Shown here one piece after another: positions 31,705 to 39,075 of a stretch of 45,056 nucleotides of DNA; position 1 is the stretch's first letter; every line of letters begins with the position of its first letter. Under the pieces are notes generated by a model, which was given only the letters and a program-made list of their open reading frames with translations, was not told the DNA's origin and ran no database searches. Origin of the DNA: Planctomycetia bacterium (GTDB lineage: Bacteria; Planctomycetota; UBA8108; UBA1146); assembly GCA_012269595.1 (NCBI GenBank), contig JAAXJX010000008.1, positions 1-45,056 on the forward strand, read 5' to 3'. Position numbers and translations under genes: made by a program.

Positions 31705-32247
31705 TCAGACGATCACTTCAGCTTCATGGGGACGCAACGCTTCGATAATAAACCGGATGTGATCGTCAAGTTCTACGCCAAGGAGTTCTACCCCGGTGTG
31801 CACTTCATTTCGATCGACCCCTGCAGCGAAGTTTTTGTCCTTGAGTTTCTTTTTTACCGACTTTGGAGTGAGGTCCTGAAGTTTGTTGGGCCGCAGCCTT
31901 GCCACGGCGATGATCAACCCGGTCAATTCGTCGCTTGCGAGCAGTGCCTTGTCGAGAAGTGTCTCGCAGGTGTAGCCCCATTGGGTGTAGTGGCAGTGAA
32001 TGGCGTGGGCTTTTTCCGATTCGCCCCGTTCCTCGAGCAACTGGGTGATGATCTTGGGGTGTTCTTCAGGATGCTTCTCGTAATCGGCATCATGAAGGAG
32101 TCCGGTGATCGCCCAATGATTTGCGTCTTCGCCATACTTCTCTGCATACGCTTCCATGACGATTTCCACAGAGCGGACATGGGCCAGCAGGGCGGGGGAC
32201 TCCATCATTCCATGAAGGATTTCACGGGCTTCTTCACGAGTCATCAT
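31705..32247 (-). CDS. HD-domain metal-dependent hydrolase (COG2316-like)
   Basis: This encodes 180 residues, one HD domain: H23 in LLAHVRSVE, the HD pair H52-D53 in TGLLHDADYEKHPE, then HAIHCHYTQWG and a C-terminal aspartate D106 in LLASDELTG. This is the set of metal ligands of HD phosphohydrolases. The group is often annotated as predicted hydrolase with an unknown substrate, possibly a nucleotide. Two ATG codons are adjacent at 32247 and 32244, with AGGAGG 5 and 8 bases upstream; the frame also extends to 32289, but that part overlaps the upstream gene. It follows the Xaa-Pro aminopeptidase gene by 10 bases, so they are co-transcribed. Confidence 0.85.
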   Translation of the reverse strand: MMTREEAREILHGMMESPALLAHVRSVEIVMEAYAEKYGEDANHWAITGLLHDADYEKHPEEHPKIITQLLEERGESEKAHAIHCHYTQWGYTCETLLDKALLASDELTGLIIAVARLRPNKLQDLTPKSVKKKLKDKNFAAGVDRNEVHTGVELLGVELDDHIRFIIEALRPHEAEVIV

Positions 32248-32257
32248 GGCAACCTCC

Positions 32258-33499
32258 TCAACGGGCCCTGTCAGCCATCGCGGTTTCAATATCCTCGATG
32301 GTTTTGGGAATGTTTCCGGTCAGATTAACGGGACCATCGGCGGTAACGAGAATGTCATCCTCAATTCGGATTCCCATCTTTTCTTCCGGGAGGTAGATGC
32401 CAGGCTCAATGGTGATGATGGCACCCTCAGGGACGACTGTCTCCGGTTGGACATCATGAACCTCGAGTCCAATCGGGTGTCCAATTCCATGGGGGTAATA
32501 ATCACCGAAGCCTGCGTCCGTGATGATCTTTCGCGAGATGGAGTCCAGTTCCGAATACGCGATTCCAGGTTTCACTGCAGCGATGGTGGTCTCCATCGAC
32601 TCGAGAACGATGGAGTAGACTTCTTTCTGGCGATCAGTGAATCGTCCATTGGCAGGAAAGGTTCTTGTGACATCGGAGCCATAGCCACAGGGCCCTTTTC
32701 CATAACGTGCTCCGCTGTCGATGACGACCAGATCTCCATCCTCAACACGGGCATTGTTGGATCGGTAATGCAGAATCGTCGCATTGAATCCACTGCCGAC
32801 AATGGTGCCGTAAAAGGGTCCACGGGAGCCATTCGAGCGATAAGCGTGCTCAGCGGCCTCCTGAAGATCAAACTCATTTACCCCCGGTTTGAGGACATCG
32901 AGGATCGCCGCAAATCCCTTTGAGGTGATTTCAGCGGAGCGCTCGATCATCGCTCTTTCAGCAGCAGATTTGACCGCACGCTGAAGAGGGACCAATCGAC
33001 TTCCGTCCTTGATGGAAAAACCGGGGAGGCGTTGTTGCAATTTCTGGAAGGCTTCGAGGTCAGGCCCCAAAGGTTGTTCATGATTGGCGATGGGGTGCAG
33101 GCACATGCCCTGAAGTGAGATCTTGCAGGCATTGAGCAACATCTGCGGAAATGCAGAGGTCCGCATGAGAGCCTTGAATCCCATCTTCTTTCTTAACTCG
33201 GCATCGATGGGCCCCCTCCAGCCATCCCACCTTTCCAACTCGGGGAGGTGAGGTTCCAGAAACAACATTTCTCTGCGGGCAGGATTGGGGTCTTCAGGAT
33301 TGAGAAGCAGGATCGCTCCGGGTTCATCAATGATGCCGGTCAAGTACTGGAAATTGAGGTCGGGGTGGAAATCGTCATGCAAACCTCCCCCTTTTCCGGC
33401 GAAGATCACCGCAGTGGCTCCGTCCAGGCTTTGAGAGAGCTGTTCCCGTCTTGCGGCAAACTCCTCCTGGGGGATTTCCAGTATTTCATGCTGATCCAT
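32258..33499 (-). CDS. pepP: Xaa-Pro aminopeptidase (M24B, aminopeptidase P)
   Basis: This encodes 413 residues. It removes N-terminal residues before proline from peptides in the cytoplasm. An N-terminal aminopeptidase-P-type domain (about 8-135) is followed by the pita-bread catalytic domain. The five dinuclear metal ligands can be placed at D261, D276, H337 (PHGIGHPIG), E365 (TIEPGIYL) and E380 (RIEDDILV). The gap between the two aspartates is 15 residues, about four more than usual, because of a small insertion GKGPC. The ATG at 33499 has AAGGAAG upstream; a longer frame goes into the divergent promoter region of the VKOR fusion. It fits with the peptide transporter and secreted protease elsewhere in the window. 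Confidence 0.9.
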   Translation of the reverse strand: MDQHEILEIPQEEFAARREQLSQSLDGATAVIFAGKGGGLHDDFHPDLNFQYLTGIIDEPGAILLLNPEDPNPARREMLFLEPHLPELERWDGWRGPIDAELRKKMGFKALMRTSAFPQMLLNACKISLQGMCLHPIANHEQPLGPDLEAFQKLQQRLPGFSIKDGSRLVPLQRAVKSAAERAMIERSAEITSKGFAAILDVLKPGVNEFDLQEAAEHAYRSNGSRGPFYGTIVGSGFNATILHYRSNNARVEDGDLVVIDSGARYGKGPCGYGSDVTRTFPANGRFTDRQKEVYSIVLESMETTIAAVKPGIAYSELDSISRKIITDAGFGDYYPHGIGHPIGLEVHDVQPETVVPEGAIITIEPGIYLPEEKMGIRIEDDILVTADGPVNLTGNIPKTIEDIETAMADRAR

Positions 33500-33673
33500 G
33501 TTGCTTCCTTTACTAACTGGGAGATCCCCACTTTGGACAATCGGGATCGTATACCGGGGGGTATTATCGATGATCTGGATGGGCATGGAAGAGGGGGGAT
33601 GTTCTGGAATGATCCAGACCTGATCTTGATAAAATCTGGCGAGAACACGAAAATCAGGGGGTTGGAGGAACTG

Positions 33674-34921
33674 ATGAAATCACCCCAAATGTTGAGAAGC
33701 GTCGCCGGGCTTCTGGCCCTGATCGCAATGTGGCTCTGCTATTCCCTGCTGTCCATCCATGCCGCCAAGTCACCGGATCTGGGTTTGCTCGCGGGGGTTT
33801 GTGGTGATTCGGGGGAGAGTTGCTCTTCTGTGGTCAATGGGCGTTGGGGTGTTTTCCCGCCAGGTGAGGAAGGGTCAGAGGGCCCCTATGAGGGAATTCC
33901 GGTCGCCGGGTTGGGATTCGTATACTTCTCACTGTTGGCAGGCTGGTACCTGTTGGTCAGCCCTGCTGCCGCAAGGGTTCCGAAATTGGCTAACGCAATC
34001 TTTGGTTTCAATGTGTTGGGCCTTTTTGGTTCGATCGCCTACACCTTGATCATGCTGACGCAGATCGGCACGACCTGCGGGCTGTGTCTGATCAGTCATG
34101 GTTGCAATCTCGGTATCCTCGGAATCAGCCTGATTTTAAGGAAGCAAAGCGAGAATGACGCAGAAGTGACCGTCTCACTATCCCGTCATCTGGTGACAGT
34201 CGGGGTGGTCGTGCTCTGTTGTGCGACGATGGCGGTGCTGGTTTATTCCGAGGGCCAATTCCGATCGCGTTATGTCGCACTGGAAGAGCAATCAAAGGAA
34301 CTGATGGATCTCGCAAGGGATGTGGAAAAGGTGGAAACCGCCTATCGCAGTTCTCCGCGAATGTTTGAACAGGACGCCATTCGGGAGGATGATCCGCGAC
34401 GCAAGGCGACCGGCGGATTGCGATACCAGTTGGTGATCTTTTCAGATATTCAGTGCTCCAACTGCGCCAGGTTTGAGGAATATCTGCAGTCGACGATTAT
34501 GCCGATCTGGAATGGCCATCTTGAAGTGGTCTGGAAGCATCTTCCCAATACTCGTGAACACGAATATGCACAGATTTCTGCCCAAGCCCTTGAGGCTGCG
34601 AGGATTCAGGGCAAGTTCTGGGAGCTGGTGGATTATCTGTTCGAGAGAAGAAAAGTATTGGGGACGTTGGACTGGTCTGCGGTTTCCGCAGAGCTGGGAA
34701 TGGAAACCCGGAAATTTTTGCAGGATATGGAATCACCTGCTGTCAAACGCAGGATCGCCGAAGATGCGGCCCTGGGACGCAAGGCCGGAGTGAAGGGAAC
34801 CCCGGGAGTATTCCTCAATCGCAGGCCTGTGAGTCGCTTAATGCGCAAAAGTCCGGGTTTCTGGGAGATTCAGGCTGATTCCCTGAGGGAGATTCGGGCC
34901 TCCCGTAATCAGGACTGGTAA
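33674..34921 (+). CDS. VKOR-DsbA fusion, disulfide bond forming enzyme
   Basis: This encodes 415 residues. The N-terminal half (about 8-190) is an integral-membrane vitamin K epoxide reductase domain with four or five helices, the quinone-coupled CGLC (135-138) and the two loop cysteines C43 and C50. The C-terminal part (about 245-400), beyond another helix, is a DsbA-like thioredoxin domain with the redox site CSNC (261-264) in FSDIQCSNCARFEEYL and a cis-proline motif GTPGVF (376-381). Such fusions oxidise cysteines of exported proteins and hand electrons to the quinone pool. The ATG at 33674 has GGAGG 6 bases upstream; the longer open frame is read through the divergent leader. The gene comes just before three large secreted cysteine-containing proteins, which are obvious candidate substrates. 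Confidence 0.9.
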   Translation: MKSPQMLRSVAGLLALIAMWLCYSLLSIHAAKSPDLGLLAGVCGDSGESCSSVVNGRWGVFPPGEEGSEGPYEGIPVAGLGFVYFSLLAGWYLLVSPAAARVPKLANAIFGFNVLGLFGSIAYTLIMLTQIGTTCGLCLISHGCNLGILGISLILRKQSENDAEVTVSLSRHLVTVGVVVLCCATMAVLVYSEGQFRSRYVALEEQSKELMDLARDVEKVETAYRSSPRMFEQDAIREDDPRRKATGGLRYQLVIFSDIQCSNCARFEEYLQSTIMPIWNGHLEVVWKHLPNTREHEYAQISAQALEAARIQGKFWELVDYLFERRKVLGTLDWSAVSAELGMETRKFLQDMESPAVKRRIAEDAALGRKAGVKGTPGVFLNRRPVSRLMRKSPGFWEIQADSLREIRASRNQDW

Positions 34922-34954
34922 AGACTTTCCTGCCTGCCCCTGAGTGGGGCGTTG

Positions 34955-34995
34955 TGTATCTCGATTCAAGGAGTAGATTAGAGATACAGGGCTTT
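34955..34995 (+). terminator. Candidate terminator after the VKOR-DsbA gene
   Basis: TGTATCTC (34955-34962) and GAGATACA (34981-34988) form an eight-base-pair stem with an 18-base loop, followed by GGGC and five T residues. It begins 33 bases after the stop codon. The stem is AT-rich, so efficiency is uncertain. Confidence 0.4.
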
Positions 34996-35113
34996 TTGCG
35001 AGGTGGTGTGTGTTGCCCGGTGGATTCCTGACCAAGCCGATTCCGGTTTGGTGTGGGACATTTTCGGGTTTCCATGGACCCAGGGTCGGGTCTTTCCTCA
35101 CATCAAATTCTGT

Positions 35114-35160
35114 CGTTGACGCATGACATCCCGAGTTTCTTTTCTTACCCGGCGTCAACG
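35114..35160 (+). promoter_or_regulatory. Inverted repeat in the leader of the cohesin-like gene
   Basis: CGTTGACGC (35114-35122) and GCGTCAACG (35152-35160) are perfect nine-base inverted repeats separated by 29 bases. The pairing can be extended to TGTC/GACA with a two-base bulge. It lies about 80 bases before the start codon, a position fitting an operator or a structured mRNA leader. No T-run follows. Confidence 0.4.
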
Positions 35161-35239
35161 GGACAAGTGATTTTAAAAATTTGTGGGTACCGGTTTGCAG
35201 TTGCATTCGGTGCTCTTTGATTCGCCCATGAGGTGATTG

Positions 35240-36637
35240 ATGAGGAATGAAATGTTTTCCAGATTCAACGTAGTCGTGGTTTGGCTGGTACTGGTTGTAG
35301 GTTTCAGCAGCAAACTGGTTGCACAGGATCCAACATTTGTTTTCTCCGGTGGAGATCAGTCTGTGGCAGCAGCAGGCGGGCAAGCCAATTTTTCATTGGA
35401 TGTCAGCTTGGTGCAGTCGACCGGCCTTCTCGAGGAGACTCGTGGATTCTCATTCTCCGCTGCCCATGATTCTGCGGTGTTGGCCGTGGTTCAGGGTGGA
35501 ACCGGAGCATATGTACCCGAAACATTGGGTCCTCTGAATACACTCAATGGTGGTGGTGGTCCCGACTTCATTCAGGGAGAGATTTTCCCCAATGGAGTGA
35601 CCTGCGGAGTGATCTATGCTTTCACTGCAGTCACCCAGACGATTACCTTCGATGTCCCCCAGCCGGTGATTCGGATCAATTACCAGACTGTCCCCGGTGC
35701 ATTGACCGGTGTCACAGGTGATCTGGTAACCCAGATCAGTCAGGGCTCCGGCCTGGGTGATCCACCGACAGCCACAGTGGTGGTGATCGGCGCGGGAACC
35801 TCTGCTCCTGCGACCTTTGAGACCAGCAATATCACGATCCAGACTTCTCCTCCCCTTTCCTTCACCTGCCGTGCTGATGATTCATCTTCCACGTTCAATG
35901 GTGCATCCGGAGAGGGATCGGCGAGTGTGGGTGTGTCCCTTTTTGAAAACCTGCTTCCCGGAGCCAGTGCGAGCCCGACTCAGGGATTCTCGCTGGGTCT
36001 GTCTTATGACGGCAGCCTCTTGACGGCATCCGGTGTGAATCAGGGAGCAACCCTTTCTGCCCTTGAGGGTGGAACTGGAGCTGAGTTCTTCCAGGTCGAT
36101 CTTCTGTCCGGTGGACTGACGGTCGGTGTGATCTACGATTTCCAGGGTCAGTCACTGATCCCTTACGGATCACCGGATCAGGTTTTGAGCATCGACTTCG
36201 ATACCGTTGCTGCCAGTCTTGCTGGGACTGCTCCTGGAGCAGTGGTCAGCACCACGCTGACACCCACTGCGGGATTGGGCCCCACTGGAGTGACTCTGGT
36301 GATGGTTGTGGATGGAACCTCTGTTTCCATGACCTCGGAAAGTGGCACCCTGTCATTGACTTCCCTCGGTGGATTTGACCGCGGTGATTGCAACGCCGAC
36401 GGCCTCTTTGACCTCGCGGACGTCATCAAACTTCTCTCAGGCCTCTTTTCGGGAGACCCGATTTCCTGTGAGGACGCCTGTGACGGAAATGACGATGAGC
36501 TTCTCGATATTGCAGATGCCATCAAGTTGCTCAGTGTTCTCTTCTCCGGAGACACACCGCCACCGGGAGCAGGAACCTGCTCACCGGATCCGGCAGGAAC
36601 CGCTCTCGACTGCGTGAGCTTCCCGCCCTGCGAGTAA
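35240..36637 (+). CDS. Secreted protein with two cohesin-like modules and dockerin-like C-terminus
   Basis: This encodes 465 residues. The start is the ATG at 35240, 6 bases after GAGG; a TTG just before it is also in frame. A signal peptide (NVVVVWLVLVVGFSSKLVAQ) is followed by two cohesin-like modules of about 170 residues (about 30-195 and 200-375), each with the lineage pattern GFS-x-HD or SYD-x-S-x-L, then LEGGTGAEFF or LNGGGGPDF, then a TxGVIY strand and a PGALTG-like turn. The end is a dockerin-like module with two calcium loops (DCNADGLFDLADV; GNDDELLDIADA) and a tail CSPDPAGTALDC ... C. It has the simplest repeat architecture of the set and may show the basic unit. No catalytic residues are seen. 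Confidence 0.82.
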   Translation: MRNEMFSRFNVVVVWLVLVVGFSSKLVAQDPTFVFSGGDQSVAAAGGQANFSLDVSLVQSTGLLEETRGFSFSAAHDSAVLAVVQGGTGAYVPETLGPLNTLNGGGGPDFIQGEIFPNGVTCGVIYAFTAVTQTITFDVPQPVIRINYQTVPGALTGVTGDLVTQISQGSGLGDPPTATVVVIGAGTSAPATFETSNITIQTSPPLSFTCRADDSSSTFNGASGEGSASVGVSLFENLLPGASASPTQGFSLGLSYDGSLLTASGVNQGATLSALEGGTGAEFFQVDLLSGGLTVGVIYDFQGQSLIPYGSPDQVLSIDFDTVAASLAGTAPGAVVSTTLTPTAGLGPTGVTLVMVVDGTSVSMTSESGTLSLTSLGGFDRGDCNADGLFDLADVIKLLSGLFSGDPISCEDACDGNDDELLDIADAIKLLSVLFSGDTPPPGAGTCSPDPAGTALDCVSFPPCE

Positions 36638-36650
36638 GCAAGAAATGAAA

Positions 36651-36693
36651 TTCCGATGGCCTTTGCGGGTGACCACTGCGAAGGCCATCGGAA
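36651..36693 (+). terminator. Candidate terminator after the two-module cohesin-like gene
   Basis: TTCCGATGGCCTT (36651-36663) and AAGGCCATCGGAA (36681-36693) form a perfect 13-base-pair stem, extended by three more pairs towards the loop. It is followed by ATTTTGA, a short T-run. It begins 13 bases after the stop codon. Confidence 0.6.
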
Positions 36694-36715
36694 ATTTTGA
36701 ATAGAACCCGACGAT

Positions 36716-36822
36716 CCCCATGTCCATGGGGCTTCCGAGGATCAGGGCCTGAAGGCCCTGTCGTCAATTTGAGGGCCCTCCCTGATTTTGGGAGGGGGAG
36801 TGAAAACAGGGGGAAATCCCCC
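36716..36822 (+). repeat. Series of four tight hairpins in the intergenic leader
   Basis: Four small perfect hairpins follow one another: CCCCATG/CATGGGG (36716-36731, two-base loop), CAGGGCC/GGCCCTG (36743-36760, loop TGAA), CCCTCCC/GGGAGGG (36776-36796, seven-base loop) and GGGGG/CCCCC (36809-36822, loop AAAT). With the terminator-like stem at 36651-36693 this makes five in 172 bases of the gap before the three-module gene. The stems do not share a sequence, so they are not copies of one repeat. Confidence 0.6.
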
Positions 36823-36862
36823 GAAAATTCCGCCCCCCCGGCGGAAGAAAGAGGAGTTGGTA

Positions 36863-38740
36863 ATGCCGCCCAGACCCTTTTTGAAATCTTGTGTGACAGC
36901 CGTGTTGTTGATTCTCGTGGTGTCACAAGCGTCTCTGATTCAGGGACAGGTGTTTGAAGTCTCATCTCCAAACCCCTCCGTTCCCGCGGGTTCCGGGTCT
37001 GCCAGTTTCGATCTGGTCTTTTCGATCGATCAGATTTCCGGAGCTCTTGAACAGACCTGCGGTTTCCAATTCCAGTACTCTCATGATCCTTCAGTTCTTT
37101 CGGTGAGTGGAAACGGAGCCATTCCTTCCGGTGATCTGGCTGCCCTTGATGGAGGAAATGGTCCGGGTTTCTTCGATGGACAAACCTTTCCCACAGGGTT
37201 CACCGTGGGAACCGTCTTTTCGTTGTCATTTTCCGAGACTCTGACCTTCGATGTTCCCAAAGAGGTCATCACCGTCGGCTACACGGCAGTTCCAGCAGCG
37301 ATTGCCAATCTCTCCCAGGACCTTTTGACGGTGGTGTCGATGTCGAACACTCTCGGTTCGCCGGTGATCGACAACATCATTTCAAATTGTGCAGGAGGAA
37401 CCGAAACACTCTTGGGAGCTGATTGCACAGTGACTCTGATGCCGGCTCCACCGCTGGACTTCCAGATCACTACCCCGGATCAGAATCTTCTGGCGTCAGA
37501 GGTGATCGCCCAGGGAATCTCTGCAGACTTTGAAATCGTGCAGATCGCTACAGACCCCGCAGATATTACTCCGACGGACGGCTTCAGTTTTGCCTATGGC
37601 CATGATCCTTCGTTGTTGGCCATCGATTCTGTGGATCTGGGGGCAGGCCTTTCCAGTTTGGATGGGGGGGCAGGCCCAGAGTTTTTCCAGGGAAGTCTCT
37701 TCCCTGCGGGTGCCGCTGTCGGCTGTCTCTACGATTTTCAAATTCAGGAAACTGTGACTTTTGATTCAGCGATCCTGGTCGCCACCTTCAACTACAGTTC
37801 CGCTGGCGGGTTGGCAAACCTGACCAATCCGGTGACGACCCAGATTCAGCAATCCACGGTTCTGGGATCCCCAGCCATCGAGAGTGTTGTGGTGGTGGGT
37901 GGGGGAACTGCCATTCAGGCCACCGTCAATCCGGCTTCTTTCACCATTCAGCCGACACCTGCTTTTACTCTCAGTGCTCCTGATCAGACCGCTTCCTTCT
38001 CGCCCACTTCAGGTACTGGCAGTTTTGACGTCACCTTTGAACTGTTGGAGGACCCGTCGAACAGTGGGTTCCCCAATGCGACTCAGGGATTTTCCATTGG
38101 CCTGGGGCATCCTTCCTCGTTGTTGTCCGTCACCGGTGGTGGAGCTGCAGGAGTGACTCTGGGATTGAACGGCGGAAACGGCCCCGATTTCTTCGACGTC
38201 AACACCTACGCGGCTGGCATCACTTTCGGTTGCGTCTACTCATTCACGAATCCGGGTACCAACACACTCCTTTTTGATGTCGCCCAACCCCTCGTCTCTG
38301 CCAGCTATGAGACGATTCCTGGTGCTTTCACAGGCCAGCAAAATCCGGTGGTTGTGTCCCTCACCAGTAACAGTGGGTTGGGATCTCCGCCTGTGGAGCA
38401 GGTTGTGGTTGTCAACAGTCAGTCCCAGGGCCTCTTTGTTGCCGGTTGCGATATTGAGTTGGCACCGGGCGGAGGAATCGATCGTGGAGATTGTAATGAT
38501 GATGGCAACTTTGACATCGCCGACGCTGTTGTCCTGCTTTCGTTTCTCTTCCTTTCCGGATCCGTCAATTGCCAAAACGCCTGTGACAACAATGATGACG
38601 AACAGGTCAACATTGCGGATGCAGTGACCGCCCTTTCAGCACTGTTTACGGGAGGTCCGCCTCCCCCTGGCAATGGACAGTGTGGTCCTGATCCGACCCC
38701 CGGAACCCTGAGTTGCGATGCGTTTAATTCCTGCCTGTAA
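36863..38740 (+). CDS. Secreted protein with three cohesin-like modules and dockerin-like C-terminus
   Basis: This encodes 625 residues. The ATG at 36863 has GAGGAG 7 bases upstream; the frame is open earlier, but that part is the hairpin-rich leader. The signal peptide (FLKSCVTAVLLILVVSQASLIQG) is followed by three cohesin-like modules (about 30-200, 205-365, 370-540) with shared blocks such as YSHDPSVL / YGHDPSLL / LGHPSSLL, LDGGNGPGFFDG / LDGGAGPEFFQG / LNGGNGPDFFDV, and TVGTVFSL / AVGCLYDF / TFGCVYSF. The C-terminal dockerin-like module has two loops (DCNDDGNFDIADA; DNNDDEQVNIADA) and a tail CGPDPTPGTLSC ... C. It is one module longer than its upstream neighbour, which suggests growth by internal duplication. 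Probably a scaffold or surface-layer-like protein. Confidence 0.82.
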   Translation: MPPRPFLKSCVTAVLLILVVSQASLIQGQVFEVSSPNPSVPAGSGSASFDLVFSIDQISGALEQTCGFQFQYSHDPSVLSVSGNGAIPSGDLAALDGGNGPGFFDGQTFPTGFTVGTVFSLSFSETLTFDVPKEVITVGYTAVPAAIANLSQDLLTVVSMSNTLGSPVIDNIISNCAGGTETLLGADCTVTLMPAPPLDFQITTPDQNLLASEVIAQGISADFEIVQIATDPADITPTDGFSFAYGHDPSLLAIDSVDLGAGLSSLDGGAGPEFFQGSLFPAGAAVGCLYDFQIQETVTFDSAILVATFNYSSAGGLANLTNPVTTQIQQSTVLGSPAIESVVVVGGGTAIQATVNPASFTIQPTPAFTLSAPDQTASFSPTSGTGSFDVTFELLEDPSNSGFPNATQGFSIGLGHPSSLLSVTGGGAAGVTLGLNGGNGPDFFDVNTYAAGITFGCVYSFTNPGTNTLLFDVAQPLVSASYETIPGAFTGQQNPVVVSLTSNSGLGSPPVEQVVVVNSQSQGLFVAGCDIELAPGGGIDRGDCNDDGNFDIADAVVLLSFLFLSGSVNCQNACDNNDDEQVNIADAVTALSALFTGGPPPPGNGQCGPDPTPGTLSCDAFNSCL

Positions 38741-39075
38741 GGTGGGATTGATCGATTGTTAATCGATCGGATTCTCTACTCTGCATCAGGACCCGACCTG
38801 TCTGAAGTGACAGGTCGGGTCCTGAACTCTGCTCCGCTGACGGTGACCCAGCCCTTGAGCAGCAATTGCCCATGGTGCCTCCCTGGAATAATATGGGAGG
38901 TAATGGATTAAGAGGCTCTTTTTGTAAAACAACGAATCAAACCGGAACCTGCGCCTTTTGGTGGAGTTCTCGATTTGATCATGGCCCGTTTCGAAAGATA
39001 TCGGGTCGGTTTTACAACCCATTTGCCTTTTAGATTTCTGTCAGATCTCTGCTCTTTTCGTGAGGAAGATTATAA
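38741..39075 (+). other. 335-base intergenic leader before the M4 protease gene
   Basis: No gene is seen here. A small palindromic hairpin (GATCGATT/AATCGATC, 38750-38768) is followed by a perfect 16-base-pair stem (38787-38824, listed separately). Further on are CCTCCC/GGGAGG arms near 38878-38898 and a GAGGAAG ribosome site just before 39076. No promoter was assigned. Confidence 0.5.
38787..38824 (+). terminator. Perfect 16-base-pair GC-rich hairpin after the three-module gene
   Basis: Bases 38787-38802 and 38809-38824 are perfect inverted complements with a six-base loop (TGAAGT). It starts 47 bases after the stop codon. No T-run follows, so it could be an mRNA-stabilising stem or a terminator of a non-standard type. 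Confidence 0.5.

Larger units (their letters stand above)
34922..35239 (+). other. 318-base intergenic leader before the first cohesin-like gene of the cluster
   Basis: No gene is seen here. The region holds a GC hairpin (GCCCC at 34936-34940 with GGGGC at 34946-34950), a hairpin followed by T residues (34955-34995) and a long inverted repeat (35114-35160), listed separately. The GAGGTGA just before 35240 is the ribosome binding site of the downstream gene. I cannot place a promoter with confidence. Confidence 0.5.
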
